64,000 bases of DNA. Origin: Osmia lignaria lignaria. Taxonomy: Eukaryota; Arthropoda; Insecta; Hymenoptera; Megachilidae. Position numbers and translations under genes: made by a program. This document shows positions 9,783 through 20,510 of this stretch, one piece after another; position 1 is the stretch's first letter; every line of letters starts with the position of its first letter. The stretch spans positions 1,543,501 to 1,607,500 of the forward strand of contig NC_135040.1 in the NCBI RefSeq assembly GCF_051020975.1. Reading direction: 5' to 3'. The notes under the pieces were generated by a model. It ran no database searches. It saw only the letters and a list, made by a program, of their open reading frames with translations, and was not told the origin of the DNA.

Positions 9783-11776
9783 TGGCCGGGGGGAGAGGAT
9801 TGGTCTGGTGGAGCAGCGTTGCGAGGAGGTGGTTGTCGGGGACCGGAAGTCGCTTGGGCATAGGAAGTAGGGCGGTTGGGGGTCGCTGTTTGTGTGGATG
9901 TGGGGATTTGATAACCGGCTGGAGGTGGGACCCTAGGAAGGGACATCAAGCTGGGGATTTCTGTAATCGTAAGGGGAGGAGGAGGTGTGGGGGGACGATA
10001 TGGGGCGGAAGATCGGGGTATATTGGAATCCTGCGGAAGATAAGGATTTCCTCGGGACGGCTGTGGCGCGGTAGGAGGGGCCCGTGGCCCAGGGAGCGGC
10101 CGTCGGGTTCTTGGGGGTGTGTTGGGAGGGGTTGTAGGTCTAGGAGGGGAATTGCGAGATTTAGGACGGTTCGAGGATGACGGGACGGTCTCTGCCGCCG
10201 CCGCCAGCTTGGATTTACTACCTTTCGGTGGTACGTACCCGCATTCAGGGATAAGGGATGTTTCCGCTGGTGGTGGTTCCCGATAGTCGCGGGTGTGCCG
10301 CTGGGCCTCGTCTACCCAGGCACCTAGTTTAAGGAGGTCTCGGAAGGATTGGGGAGGGTGGAAATCGACGACGTATTTGTATCGGGGGTGAAGGTTTCGT
10401 TTCGCGATGGCCAGTCGCTCGCACTCGGGAATGGGAGGTTCGGCGCGAGCAAACATCATTTGTAATTTCCGTAAGTACTCCGCCAGGGTTTCTTGTCCTC
10501 CCTGGGTACGCGTAATTATGTCCCACCATAACCGGTCCTGATAGTTTGTCGGCACGAATTGGAGGCGGAAATCTTCTAGAAACTCCTCGTAGGTCGTCCA
10601 ACACCCGGCTTGCCCGCGCGCCCAAACCCGCGCGGAACCCGTGAGGACGAAAGGGATTACCCTCAACATCTCGTCCTCCGTGATCCCATTCCCGCTTGCA
10701 TACTCCGCCAGGGTTTCAAGGAACCCCTCTCCGTCCTCCCCGGGATCGCCCGCGAAGGAGACCCGCCACTTCCGGAAAAGCTCGGAAGCGCGACAATCTC
10801 CCGCCCCTCGCCGGGAACCCCGGGACTCGCTGGCTGAGGGGTGGAAGGGGTTCGTGCGGGATAGGGAGGTTTGGACGCGCGGTGGGGGTGGCAATGACGG
10901 GCAAGGGAGAGGGAGTGGGCCAGGCGGGTAGTTTGATGGGTTCGGCAGGGAGTAAGTGAAATTTCGAGTGTCTTGGCTCGGGGCTGGAATATGGTTAGAC
11001 CACCGGGACGAGTGGGGAATTGGAGGCTCAGGGACACGGAAGGGGATACGGGTGCTACTCAAGGAGGGTGGGATAACTCCTTGGTCATGACGATATGCAT
11101 GGGAAGAATCTGAAGAGCGGGAGAAGGGATCACGGGACGGGAATTGGGGAGATTGTATTGCGGGAGGATTATCAAAAGGGTTGTTTTGGGGGTTGGAGGG
11201 GATTTGAGGTGCAAGGTTCGAGCGTCCTTCGACCGGCGCCGGCGCGAACGCTACCCGGTCGCGCCGTTGGTCGTTATTAGGGGACTGGTCAAGGTCGATC
11301 AGCAGAGTCGGTGCCGGGATCGGATGGGAGATGGAGGTGATAGTGGTGGTAGTGGTCGCCGGGGTGGCCGTGGAGGCCATTGTGGCGGGATTGGGGATAT
11401 AGGAGGTGTGCGGTAATTCGGGGAAAGAATCGGGGGAGATTCCAAAGGTGGGTGGATCGGTTCCCTCGCCAGGTTCGTCACCTGGGTCTGGAGGGGAATC
11501 CGGGGAAGGTTCGGGAGGAGGATCGTCGGCGGAGGGGGCTACCCACGCCGAGGAAAGGGTGAACGGGAGACTCTCACCTGCAGTGTCGTTCGTCATGTCC
11601 CAGGGCGCAGCGTCCGGGCCATGGACACGACGGACCTCCGCCCTTAAATAGCGGTCGCGAAGGTCGTCCAGAGTACCATACAAATTTAAATGCGCGTGGT
11701 CCATCAATCTTATTAATTCTATAATTTGTAAATCGCCGATATGCGCCCGCATCTGGCGGGCCTCGACCGAATCCAT
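9635..11776 (-). CDS. gag: Gag polyprotein
   Basis: A 713-codon frame for the structural protein that forms particles and binds element RNA. Residues 1-60 are hydrophilic. About 80-330 is a long, proline- and serine-rich, probably disordered stretch. About 334-500 is the retrotransposon Gag core, with the W/F-rich pattern around FRKW, FVLTGSARVW, FLEDFRLQF and LRKLQMMF. A second proline-rich part follows. A CCHC zinc knuckle (C-X2-C-X4-H-X4-C) lies at 666-679, and a knuckle-like motif at 687-700 has V in place of H. The start ATG at 11776 is the first of this frame I can support. The 3' 148 bases overlap pol, and the slippery site is at codons 705-707. Long for a gypsy Gag because of the disordered part. 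Confidence 0.93.
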   Translation of the reverse strand: MDSVEARQMRAHIGDLQIIELIRLMDHAHLNLYGTLDDLRDRYLRAEVRRVHGPDAAPWDMTNDTAGESLPFTLSSAWVAPSADDPPPEPSPDSPPDPGDEPGEGTDPPTFGISPDSFPELPHTSYIPNPATMASTATPATTTTTITSISHPIPAPTLLIDLDQSPNNDQRRDRVAFAPAPVEGRSNLAPQIPSNPQNNPFDNPPAIQSPQFPSRDPFSRSSDSSHAYRHDQGVIPPSLSSTRIPFRVPEPPIPHSSRWSNHIPAPSQDTRNFTYSLPNPSNYPPGPLPLPCPSLPPPPRVQTSLSRTNPFHPSASESRGSRRGAGDCRASELFRKWRVSFAGDPGEDGEGFLETLAEYASGNGITEDEMLRVIPFVLTGSARVWARGQAGCWTTYEEFLEDFRLQFVPTNYQDRLWWDIITRTQGGQETLAEYLRKLQMMFARAEPPIPECERLAIAKRNLHPRYKYVVDFHPPQSFRDLLKLGAWVDEAQRHTRDYREPPPAETSLIPECGYVPPKGSKSKLAAAAETVPSSSNRPKSRNSPPRPTTPPNTPPRTRRPLPGPRAPPTAPQPSRGNPYLPQDSNIPRSSAPYRPPTPPPPLTITEIPSLMSLPRVPPPAGYQIPTSTQTATPNRPTSYAQATSGPRQPPPRNAAPPDQSSPPGQCWNCGQTGHWFGSCQRPRRKFCFRCGTFDVIAPECPNCLSGNARGGRR

Positions 11777-12410
11777 ACTCGCGGTTTCGGTAATACTCTC
11801 CGCGGAGTGACGATAATATCAAAAAAAACGGGGGAGAAAACCAAAAAAAGTGTAAGGATCCTGAAAGAAAAGAGGGAATGCGATGGGAAGAAAACAAGCA
11901 GTTCAATACAACAGTTTCCGGCTTTATTGCAAAATCGGGAAAACCCAGTATGCGATGGTCGATAAAAAAAAGGGGGGAACTGGAAAAAAGAAAATCCAAA
12001 ATCGATAGAGGCTCGATAGAGTGCTCACGGTCGGCGAAGGCACGACCGGGCCCTCGATATCGGCAAACCGCGAGCAATAACTTTTGAATTTGGGAGGGCA
12101 CACAAGAGAAATATTTTTTCGGCACAGATAGTAATTCGGTTTCGCAAATTTCAACAATAGGACGGTTAGGTCGAAAACGGCGCACGTGTCGGTTACGGAG
12201 TGTTTATTATTCTCTAGGACGCTCGCGGATCCGATTTCAAACACCACGCCGCGTTCGACCGTCGACACTTGAAAAAAAAACGGCAACAAGAGGCTCTCGG
12301 CAACGGTTATCTTCTGCGTCGTAATTTCGGGAATGTTCGGTCTTTAACGGCGGAATCACGAAGAAATTTTCTCAAACGCGAGAGTTTATGAACCTTTTAT
12401 TATTTTCCTG
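11777..12410 (-). other. 5' leader of the retrotransposon
   Basis: About 634 bases between primer site and gag ATG. An alternative open frame of 203 codons (11574-12185, element strand) spans much of the leader and runs into gag. Its translation is rich in F, S and R with no domain and I treat it as incidental. Packaging or internal-entry signals could lie here but none can be recognised by eye. Confidence 0.6.
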
Positions 12411-12428
12411 GCCCCACGTTGGGCGCCA
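12411..12428 (-). other. tRNA-Lys primer-binding site
   Basis: On the element strand the 18 bases TGGCGCCCAACGTGGGGC begin four bases after the 5' LTR. They are the exact complement, as I recall it, of the 3' end of insect tRNA-Lys(CUU) including its CCA tail, the primer used by several gypsy-group elements. Confidence 0.9.
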
Positions 12429-12432
12429 AATT

Positions 12433-13413
12433 TGTGACCCTCTTCGGGGGTTCACTCTATACGGAATTTCCTTTCGCCGACTTTACTCTACGATTTTCTC
12501 TCTTTCTCACAAACGTTGAGCGCCAGCCACTCGCTGTGGCGATTTGAATCAAAAAAGGGGAAAAGGGGGGGTGATTGGGGGTATCTTACAGGGGATGGGT
12601 CTCGGGGCACTTACGTCCGTACAATACTTCGCGGGGGAGTACGCAAGGAGGATTAGTGTGGGAAGGGAAATCTCTAGGGTCGGGAGGGGTTCGCAGGAAA
12701 GTTCGTCTACGTTACGCGAATGAGGAAAACTTCGTGTTTGGAAAATAAAGGGGGACTCGCCCCTATGTCGAATAATGCGCGGGCGGAGAAGGTAGCCGTT
12801 GCCTCGATCTCGCTAATACAATAATTACGATGAGGGACTCACCCAAAACTTCTCGCTCTCTCTCTTACAATCTCTCTATCGCTTTCCAAAATCTCCAGAT
12901 CACTCTCAACGATAGCCTCGGGCTCAAGTGACGGTTCGCCGTCGCTGCTGCGACGACGAAACCGTCGCGGGATGGTTTTGGGGAGGGGATGGGACTAGGA
13001 AGGGGGCCTCTTCCGGCAACGGGATAAATCGATTATCGATCTTCGATACACCGGTGCTCGGGGTCGATGGGGCTGGCGGATACCCCGCGATGACGGGTGG
13101 GCTGAGGTCTTCGGGCTCGGCGACAGATGGCTCCGGGTGGACGTTTTGCATCAGTTGGGCAGCTTCGTCTATTTCTTCGGAGTCCCATGTTGCTCCGTTT
13201 CCTTGGAGGAAGGGTAGGGGTCTGTCGCCGGCCTCGTAGCTCCTTCTGCGGGTATTCCTCGTACGTCTTCCGTCGCCTCCATCGGCCCGCCACCGGTGAG
13301 CAGGGGGGAAAGGGTTAGGTGAGGGAAGGGTTACGGGTGGTTTTGGGGTGGAATTGTAAAATGGGAAAAGCGCAGCGATTGTAACGGGGGGGCACGGGTG
13401 TCACCACGTTACA
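12433..13413 (-). repeat. 5' long terminal repeat
   Basis: 981 bp, the partner of 4155-5135 with one difference (C at 13083). On the minus strand it begins TGTAACGTGG at 13413 and ends GTCACA at 12433. As the upstream LTR it should hold the promoter that drives the genomic RNA. No canonical TATA box stands out, so initiation may depend on an Inr-type site. Confidence 0.97.
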
Positions 13414-13417
13414 GTAT
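13414..13417. repeat. Target-site duplication GTAT, right copy
   Basis: Matches 4151-4154. The host sequence continues as ACAGTATAAAGCC. Confidence 0.9.
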
Positions 13418-13564
13418 ACAGTATAAAGCCTCGTAATTAAAATGAATTATTACTTCACATTTGATGTAAAATGGAAAATTTTATAGTAAAAAAGTTGAAT
13501 AGTACAAGGTCTATACTTCGAAAAGATTTTTCGCAAATCTAAGAATTATAAATGCATCTTTTTT

Positions 13565-13750
13565 AATGGGGGCCCCACTTTCCAGAAGATCCTGTTCTAA
13601 GCCTTCAAATTTACTATGTCAATAAAAAAAAATATTGAATGAAATTTTGTTTATTGCTACCTTTTCTCTTTTCGATTAAATGTAATTTTATTTACAATAA
13701 ATTTCAATTTTTAAACCAAGTTTATCAAATAGCCCTGGGATCCAAAAAGC
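13565..13750 (-). repeat. Dispersed repeat, GGGGCC-ended family, copy 1
   Basis: Inverted relative to 62985-63172 and 48372-48560. Shared landmarks are GGGGCCCCACTTTCCA and ATCCTGTT at one end, a central A/T-rich segment with AAATTTCAATTTTT, and ATAGC-CCTGGGATC at the other end. No open frame. The nature of the element is unknown. Confidence 0.5.
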
Positions 13751-15056
13751 AAAATCCGGTTCTGGCCACATAAAGTTATTTTGGTACAAATTCATTATGT
13801 TTTTAATATTTCCACTTTTAGTTACATTTCTCCTTAACGACATTAAAAGCTAGTTATATCCTAGGTCATTCTCTGCATTCCTTAACCTCACGTTTCTCTC
13901 ACACTTCCATACATTTCTTTACATTTCGAATGATTTGTACTATGTTTATATGATACATAATACACAAGTGATTTGTATAAAATACTTCTATTTGTATGCA
14001 TCTTTCATGCATACAGTATTCTTATCTACTGCTCTTTAAATTAATGAGATGTTTCCTTTTAGTCTTCTATTCTCATTATTGTTGCAGGTTTCATGTGTTT
14101 GATTAAAATGTGTATTTATTTGGTTTTTATGCTTAGCACTAACAATAAGTAATTTTACTTCCCATGTCCATATTTATCGAATACTATAAGATTATAAAAA
14201 AAAAATTTAAAAAATGAAATTATAAACATTAAAATGTTTAACTGTTTAAATATATACTGTTCACCCTGCATTTAGAGCTAATACAGATGATTTAAAGATT
14301 CAAAGGATATTAAATAACCTAACAAGGTAATTCTAATTTGTGTGTGCGCTTAATTTTTGCATTTGCAAAAATTCAGTCAGTATTAAAGGTTGTTGATATG
14401 TGGCCATGTTTTACGAACGTATCAAACTGAATTCGAGATTCCTCATTTTCCGTTCGCACAAGGAAAAAGCGGGTTGCTAACGTGTTTTTGGTAAAAAGTT
14501 TACATGTTCCGCTTTCTGATAACTGGGTACATACACGAGAATCCCCTTTCATGTCAAACGAACCTGAATGATGTATACATCTTGTGTCTACTCATGTACG
14601 CGACAGCATGTGTAAATTCTCGGTTAAAAAAGAAAAAAAAAGATGAGAGGAAAACAGTACCAAGTACTACAGTTACTAGGAAGTTTGAAAACTGTGATGG
14701 AGTTTTAGAACGCACTCTGAAGAAACGTATTGACAATTAATGATGAAAGTTTGTACCGTAAGATAGAAGGTTCGTCATCTAGAGTGAATTAGGGTGGGTA
14801 GAAACAGAACTCTAGTTAAAGATAAATAATTTCTTAAAAATTTGTATGTATGAAAAGATTATTATTGTAACTTGTCGTACTAAGCAGGATTTCCTGCAGG
14901 ATAAGCATGAGTTACATAAAATTATAAAATTAAAAATTATTTCAATTATCTATGTGGGATCCATTGATATAATTATATAGGTAGCCGTCAGGGTAGGTTG
15001 TTTCCCTCTACCTTTCATAAAAGAATTGAGACTGCCCACTCCCCTAAAATATGTAT
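13751..15056. other. AT-rich spacer, no gene seen
   Basis: AT-rich with no frame longer than 78 codons. The frame at 14504-14740 includes a poly-lysine run from an A-rich tract and has an antisense twin, so it is not called as a gene. Confidence 0.45.
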
Positions 15057-15310
15057 TTTCAGTATTCAAAAATTTTAGGATTCCAAAACTTCAGAATTCT
15101 AAAGTTTCGAAATATCAGATTTCCAGAATTCCATAAATGCAAAATTAAAAAATTCGAAAATTTCAAAATATAAAAATTTTAGACTTTTAAAATTTTTAAA
15201 TTCCAAAATTCCAGAGTTTGAAAATTCAAAATTTCCCAAATCCTAAGATTCTGAAACGTCCTTCTGAAATTGAAAATTGAAATATCAGAATCTTAGAATT
15301 TGAAAATTTC
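15057..15310. repeat. Degenerate short-unit A/T array 1
   Basis: About 250 bases made of variants of AAAATTC(C/T)A and AATTTC-AAAATT, each roughly 8-10 bp, with scattered substitutions. The same unit style occurs at 18935, 37575, 51640 and 54540. It looks like an old, decayed minisatellite. Confidence 0.65.
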
Positions 15311-16460
15311 TATGGAGCTTGGGCAGCGTAAGAAGAAGGTCCAAATTACGCCAATAAAAAGATCGTAATTTTTTCCAAATAAAAATCAAGCTCTGGCATA
15401 TAATTTCAAAGGTAATACATATAATACACTAAAGACCTAAGCGATCTTAAATAATATTAATTTATTTTGTTATTTTCTAGAAGAAGATATTAATTAATTA
15501 AAATCGTTTAATGATAATGCAGAGAATCTATAAAACTTAAATTTTCTTTGATAAATCAAACATTTATTAAAGCAACATAAATTAAAGCAACTTACAAAAG
15601 ACTTGAATAAAGTATTGTTTCATTAATGACACTAGCCCAGGGAGTCTCTAACACGGCCAGTTTCTTAGTAAAGTGTCCTTAGATGTTAGTTAACATATTA
15701 GAATGCAAATTCTGTTTACGAGGGGATCGTTCGGGGTCTCCCGACGAGACCCATTCATCACGTGTCTAGATGAGGATAGGTAGTACACATCCGGGGCGTA
15801 AGGTCTCAAAGAACGTTCCAGTACAGCGAACTTTGGAGGCGTTTGGAGCCGTTTTCCTAAGACTGAAACGAATGAGCCCATGTGTCTCGCTGTTGCCACG
15901 CTTTACCGAGTTTCGGAAATCTCGAAAGTCTACCCGGCTAATTTGTCCTGGCAAAGCTTTCGACGAGTCCGTTACGCAAGATAAACGCACTTAACACCAG
16001 TCCGCTTGAAAATCACATACTATCCCGTCAGCTTTCTAGCGTTACGTTATTCAATTACGCTAATAGAATATTATTAACCTTTCAGATGCCGGGACCTATA
16101 ATCATTTGCTACGATACCACCACTGTATGCTATAAATGATGACTGCCTTACTCCTTACTTAGTTAAAATGTCCTATTTAAAGCATTTAATTAAATGTTAC
16201 GTTAAACCTTTCACTATAATGTTACAAATCTGCTGCATAAAATAGTAGGTATACTATGAAACCTTTGTATTTTCTAAATACTTGTAATTACAAATGTTTG
16301 TTTACATAGGTAATGTTGAAAGTTTTTAATGTTATAGTAATAGTTTATTGTTTGGTTCGTGTCTGCGACTTTTTTTCAAGTTTCAATATATTGAAAAGAG
16401 TTATTTAAAAGGGTAAAGTATCATTTAAAGAAGTGTCGCAAACAATTTTAAGTATTTTTA
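15311..16460. other. Spacer with a more G+C-rich patch
   Basis: 15700-16010 is less AT-rich and open in several frames (for example 15690-15899 and 15770-15994), but the frames overlap on both strands and resemble no family I know. It could be part of an exon or a regulatory segment. Nothing decides it from sequence alone. Confidence 0.35.
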
Positions 16461-16914
16461 ATCCTTAAACAGCGAAGTGTGGGTCAATCGTAACTCAAAC
16501 CTATAAAACATATACAAAGATATTAACATAAAGTTAAATACATAATTTTTAAGCGAACGGGTTTCATATATTGGAAGAATAATTTTTAAAGGTGCAGTGT
16601 AAAATTTAGAAAATAAAAATAATATGAAATATGTGAGGATTTCTTAACCACTACACACTTAAACTGATAAGACTATATTTATATAATAAAATACATAATT
16701 AAGAAATGATATGTAATTAATTAAGACGAGTATAAAGCACGTGGGCATTTCGTAAACTAACTAAAAAACAAAATCGATCGCAACGCCAAAAATGTGAAAC
16801 GAAGGACGCGCACTCTTACGGCCGATTAACGCATATAGATCATTTTTTCACTTTCACAAAATATAAAATTAAAGTAAGATTGGGGTTTTCTCCATGGTTT
16901 GCTGTCCAAGCGTT
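16461..16914 (+). mobile_element. TTAA miniature element, copy B, interrupted
   Basis: The left part, 16461-16632, carries CCTTAAACAGCG and the family interior up to AATATGAAAT. The right end, TTTTCTCCATGG...GTCCAAGCGTTAA, reappears at about 16880-16914. The roughly 230 bases between them, beginning GTGAGGATTTC and ending ACTTTCAC, look like a later insertion, with AAATAT present on both sides. The inserted piece has no open frame. Confidence 0.6.
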
Positions 16915-18934
16915 AAATGTGTTAAAACTAAACCTAAACGTAAGCTAATTCTAACCGTATAAACGGAAATGAAATAATAGAATGTAAACAGTAAATAATT
17001 AAAAAAGGTTTAATGTAATATTTATGAAATTATACAATTTCTCTTTAATCACAGATAAAAAGTGAAAGCTTGTCAGAGTGTGTCTATACGCTGTACACTG
17101 CGAATGAGATTAATTAGAGGCGGTGCTTGCTTCCATATTAAAGAATTCTTAAAGAAAATTGTGAATGAGCTTTAGATTAGGTTAAGGTACAATTTTCATG
17201 TACAATAAAAAATATTTATAACACTTTTTTAAATATTGATACCGTATTGTTTGCACCGTAGACGAATTTTTAAACAAAAATAATAAAATTCAATGTAAAT
17301 TTTAGATTCGGTTCAGAATTAGTTTTAAAATACAATTAAAAGTGCTTAGAATTGTTTGCTTAATAACCTTACCTGCTTTACCTTTGTTGAAGTTACCTTC
17401 TAACTTTACCTTCTTAAATAACCCTTTTCAATATTATTTAATCGTAAGTATGAAAAAAATTTAGATATACCGACCAAATAATACAATCATACGGAATTTT
17501 TTTTTAAAATAAGTTTCCAGAATAGGAGATTATTTTTTATAATTTAAAACCATATTTCTGTTCACAATTGAAAAAAAAGTCATGCAATGGAGAGTTAATA
17601 ATATATTTACTGTATACGTATGCCAGGAAATTATTTAGGCTGTTATGAAATAAGGATTTTTGTGGAATTTATTAAAAAAATAAAAGAACGAAAGAAAGAA
17701 AAAGATAAAACCTTATTTTATTTTTTAGCTAAAGTAATATTTTATCCTAAGCAACATTTCAAGAATGATAGAACCATCCGAAAATCAATCAGGATAAAAA
17801 CAAACCTGTTTCTAAATACCTTGAAAAACTGTAGAACATTCTAATTTTGTCTAAAAGTTGAACAATATATTAAATTCTAAACATTAAAGTTTTACTAAAT
17901 CTTTAATTTCAAATTTGTATATCATAAGTTTTATTTTGTAGTGCTTTGACATGATTTGTATTTTCGAAATGCGTCATGTATAATAATATACAATAACCTA
18001 ATATTTCGTACAATTTTTCAGTATATCCTTTTTGCGCTACTGATTTTGCATTTATATTCTTTTTTAACCTTTAACGTTTTTATAACGATATGTTTTCGTA
18101 GAATTCTGTATCGATTTTTCAGTTTATTTAGTCAAATAATTTTAAATTATACAATATAATTTACAATATAATGTTTCATTTATAATTTTGTTTCTTCAGT
18201 TTATTATTTTACAGTTGAATAAATTATTATATATAATTATTCTGATTGGTCAATAAAATGATGAGCTTGTCAAACGTAAAATAAAATTGGAGTAATAATC
18301 GAGAAATATTGCTTTTAAAATATTCAACTGGAAGAATAAACTTGACGGTAATTCCGCGCAATCGCTGGTGTAAAACAATTCGCTGTACAAACTTGTGAAA
18401 AATGAAAGAAAACGGGGTAAAAAAGAATTCCACAGAATTTTTCCCCTCTTTACAGTTGAAACTTCCCTTATTTTTGCGCATGATAAATTTCCAGGTGATT
18501 ACACCGCAAGCTTCTTATTAGATTCAGGCACTCATTAATTACATGTTAATTAATCAAGCTGCTTCAGTTACCCGGCTTTCCTAACGTAACGGAGGTGCCT
18601 ATTCATCTGAAGAAGAATGTTGGAGAGACTGCGTGGTGAAAGCCATTTTCCAGAAAAACAAGATTGCACTTGTTCGCTTTCAACCCTTCTATCATTCAAT
18701 TAATTAATTAAACTTGTTGTTTCGTCTCGCATGTCATTATAAATTGCGTATTTGCAAATAAGGTATCTCATTATTTCATTCTTGGATTATGTTACGTGGT
18801 ACATTTATAATTCTATTAAAATTATGAAATATTGTTAAATGTTAATAACGTTCGGTTAATGTCTTTACAAGTATTTAGATTTCTTTAACAGATACAGGAT
18901 AATGCACGTATAAATATATTATCCTTGAAAATTT
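16915..18934. other. AT-rich spacer, no gene seen
   Basis: Long AT-rich stretch. Several TAATTA-type runs occur around 18500-18770, compatible with homeodomain binding sites but also with chance at this composition. Frames at 17620, 17956 and 18227 are low complexity and are not called. Confidence 0.45.
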
Positions 18935-19215
18935 GAGGTTGTGAGAATTTTGGAATTTAAAAATTTGAAAATTAGGAAGTGTAAGAGTCTTATAATCGTA
19001 GAATTCTAAAGTTTTGCAATTTTGAAATTGTGGTGTTATGAAATTGTAGGATCTGAAATTTAAAAATTTTTAGAATTTTAGAATTTCTATGTCTTAGAAT
19101 TTTGAAGTTAAAGGATTTGAAAATTTAAAAATTTTAGGATTTTAGAACCTTTGAGTCTTAGAATTTTAGGATTTTGGAATTAAAAAATGTTTGACTTTTA
19201 AGTATTTAAAATAGT
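18935..19215. repeat. Degenerate short-unit A/T array 2
   Basis: Repeats of TTTTAGAATTTTAGGATTT-like units, the complement of array 1 in style. About 280 bp, with many substitutions. Confidence 0.6.
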
Positions 19216-20510
19216 GATGTTACCAATCGAGAGAGGGGCGGGGGGAAGGTGCACAGTTCCATCTCCTCCCTATCTAGTTACACCAACGAATCTATAGTTG
19301 CAGTTCAAGATTAATAAAACTTGCCATCCTTCTTGCAAGAATAAATTACCTTCTTATTTATTAAAATTTTTAATTTATTTAAATATCATAATAAATTAAG
19401 ATATCCAGAGAATTTTCTCTACCATCTGACATGAACAATTACTATCACCAATAACAAATTATCTTCCATTGCGAATCCTTCTTATTTCACTTCTGATCAC
19501 ATAAGTATTTCCGTTCGATATTAAAAACACCAGGTTCACAAATTTAAAAACACGCAATCAGAAGTGAAATATCTAGTCAATCTTTCTCCTAGAAGGAGAA
19601 GTGGGAACAAGCAAACAGATTGAAAATCGAACGGCACAATCTACTTGCTTTTATCGAAATATCTGCTTCTCTTCGTACATTCTTCATATCGGGATATGAA
19701 AGTCCAATAGCTATCTAGATTTTCTTTCACATCCGTGAGTGGCCGCTGGCGTACGTACCTTTGCCGCCGGTATGTATTTTGTCATCCTCATAGACGTCGT
19801 CGTCTACGTCGTCGTCGTTGCAGGGCCGGTTGTTGGCTGGCTGTGCGATAACAATGCAAACGAGGAAACCAATATCAACTCGGTTCGAAGCAGGTTCGGA
19901 TTAATGAGCTCGCGGTCTGCGTTGTAAACGTAGTCATCGAGAAGCTCACCACGGTATTGGAGATTTGATTGATCCCAGCCTATATCGCGCCAGAGACAGT
20001 ATTGTGCTACTAGTGCTAATTCCTATTAGTGGACGTTCCTCGTGTACAGTGTGCATAGCGCGGTGCCACCTCTGGCTATAAACGCTCGCAGAATCTCGTC
20101 CGAGCATTCGTTATCGTCCAGTTCACCTTACCATAATTAAGATAGGTCCTTCGGGATCTCGATGTATCTAACTTGTGTATCTGTCCTGATTTTCAAAGTA
20201 ATTGCAAGCTAGACTACGTTCGTTTACCAAATATGAAAGACAATTGCAAGTAACGATATTTTGTTTTTAACGGACAGTAAGAAATTGTATCGTTTGGTTG
20301 ATCATCAAAATATTTTCCTTTCGTTGATTTTTTACTTGAATCGCTGAAGCTCATCAATTTTTTCTTTCGCATAAGCTAAGCATTGTTTCAAAAATTTCAG
20401 ATAATCAGTTTGTTTTGTATGTACATGAACTATTCCAAATTCTTACAAATTTATTGAATTACTTTCAGAAACAATGAAACCTTATCTTATAAATTTAAAT
20501 ACATATTGAA
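19216..20510. other. Spacer with a possible transcribed or regulatory patch
   Basis: 19730-20160 is richer in G+C and in CG dinucleotides than its surroundings and includes a possible core promoter near 20077. The 62-codon frame at 19739-19927 has a run of V and I that could span a membrane, but nothing confirms it as coding. Confidence 0.35.
20077..20110 (+). promoter_or_regulatory. Possible TATA-type core promoter
   Basis: TATAAA at 20077-20082 is followed about 29 bases later by CATTC with a candidate +1 A at 20106, roughly the TATA-Inr spacing used in insects. It sits in a CG-rich island within AT-rich DNA. No gene is visible downstream, so this is a weak call. Confidence 0.2.

Larger units (their letters stand above)
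4155..13413 (-). mobile_element. Complete Ty3/gypsy LTR retrotransposon
   Basis: A 9259-bp element lying on the minus strand. The order is 5' LTR (12433-13413), primer-binding site, leader, gag, pol (protease, reverse transcriptase, RNase H, integrase), polypurine tract, 3' LTR (4155-5135). Both LTRs are 981 bp, begin TGTAAC and end GTCACA, and differ at one base by eye (T at 4805, C at 13083). Both reading frames are free of stops and frameshifts apart from the programmed -1 junction. Base composition is far richer in G+C than the AT-rich host DNA on either side. There is no envelope-like frame. The order RT, RNase H, integrase puts it in the gypsy group. It is probably a very recent and possibly still competent insertion. 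Confidence 0.97.

Noticed and set aside
10610..11651. Frames antisense to or overlapping gag
   Set aside because: They are shadows of the proline-rich gag region, giving G- and R-rich translations.
11574..12185. 203-codon frame in the retrotransposon leader
   Set aside because: It overlaps the gag start in another frame, its translation is low complexity, and no gypsy element is known to me with a gene there.
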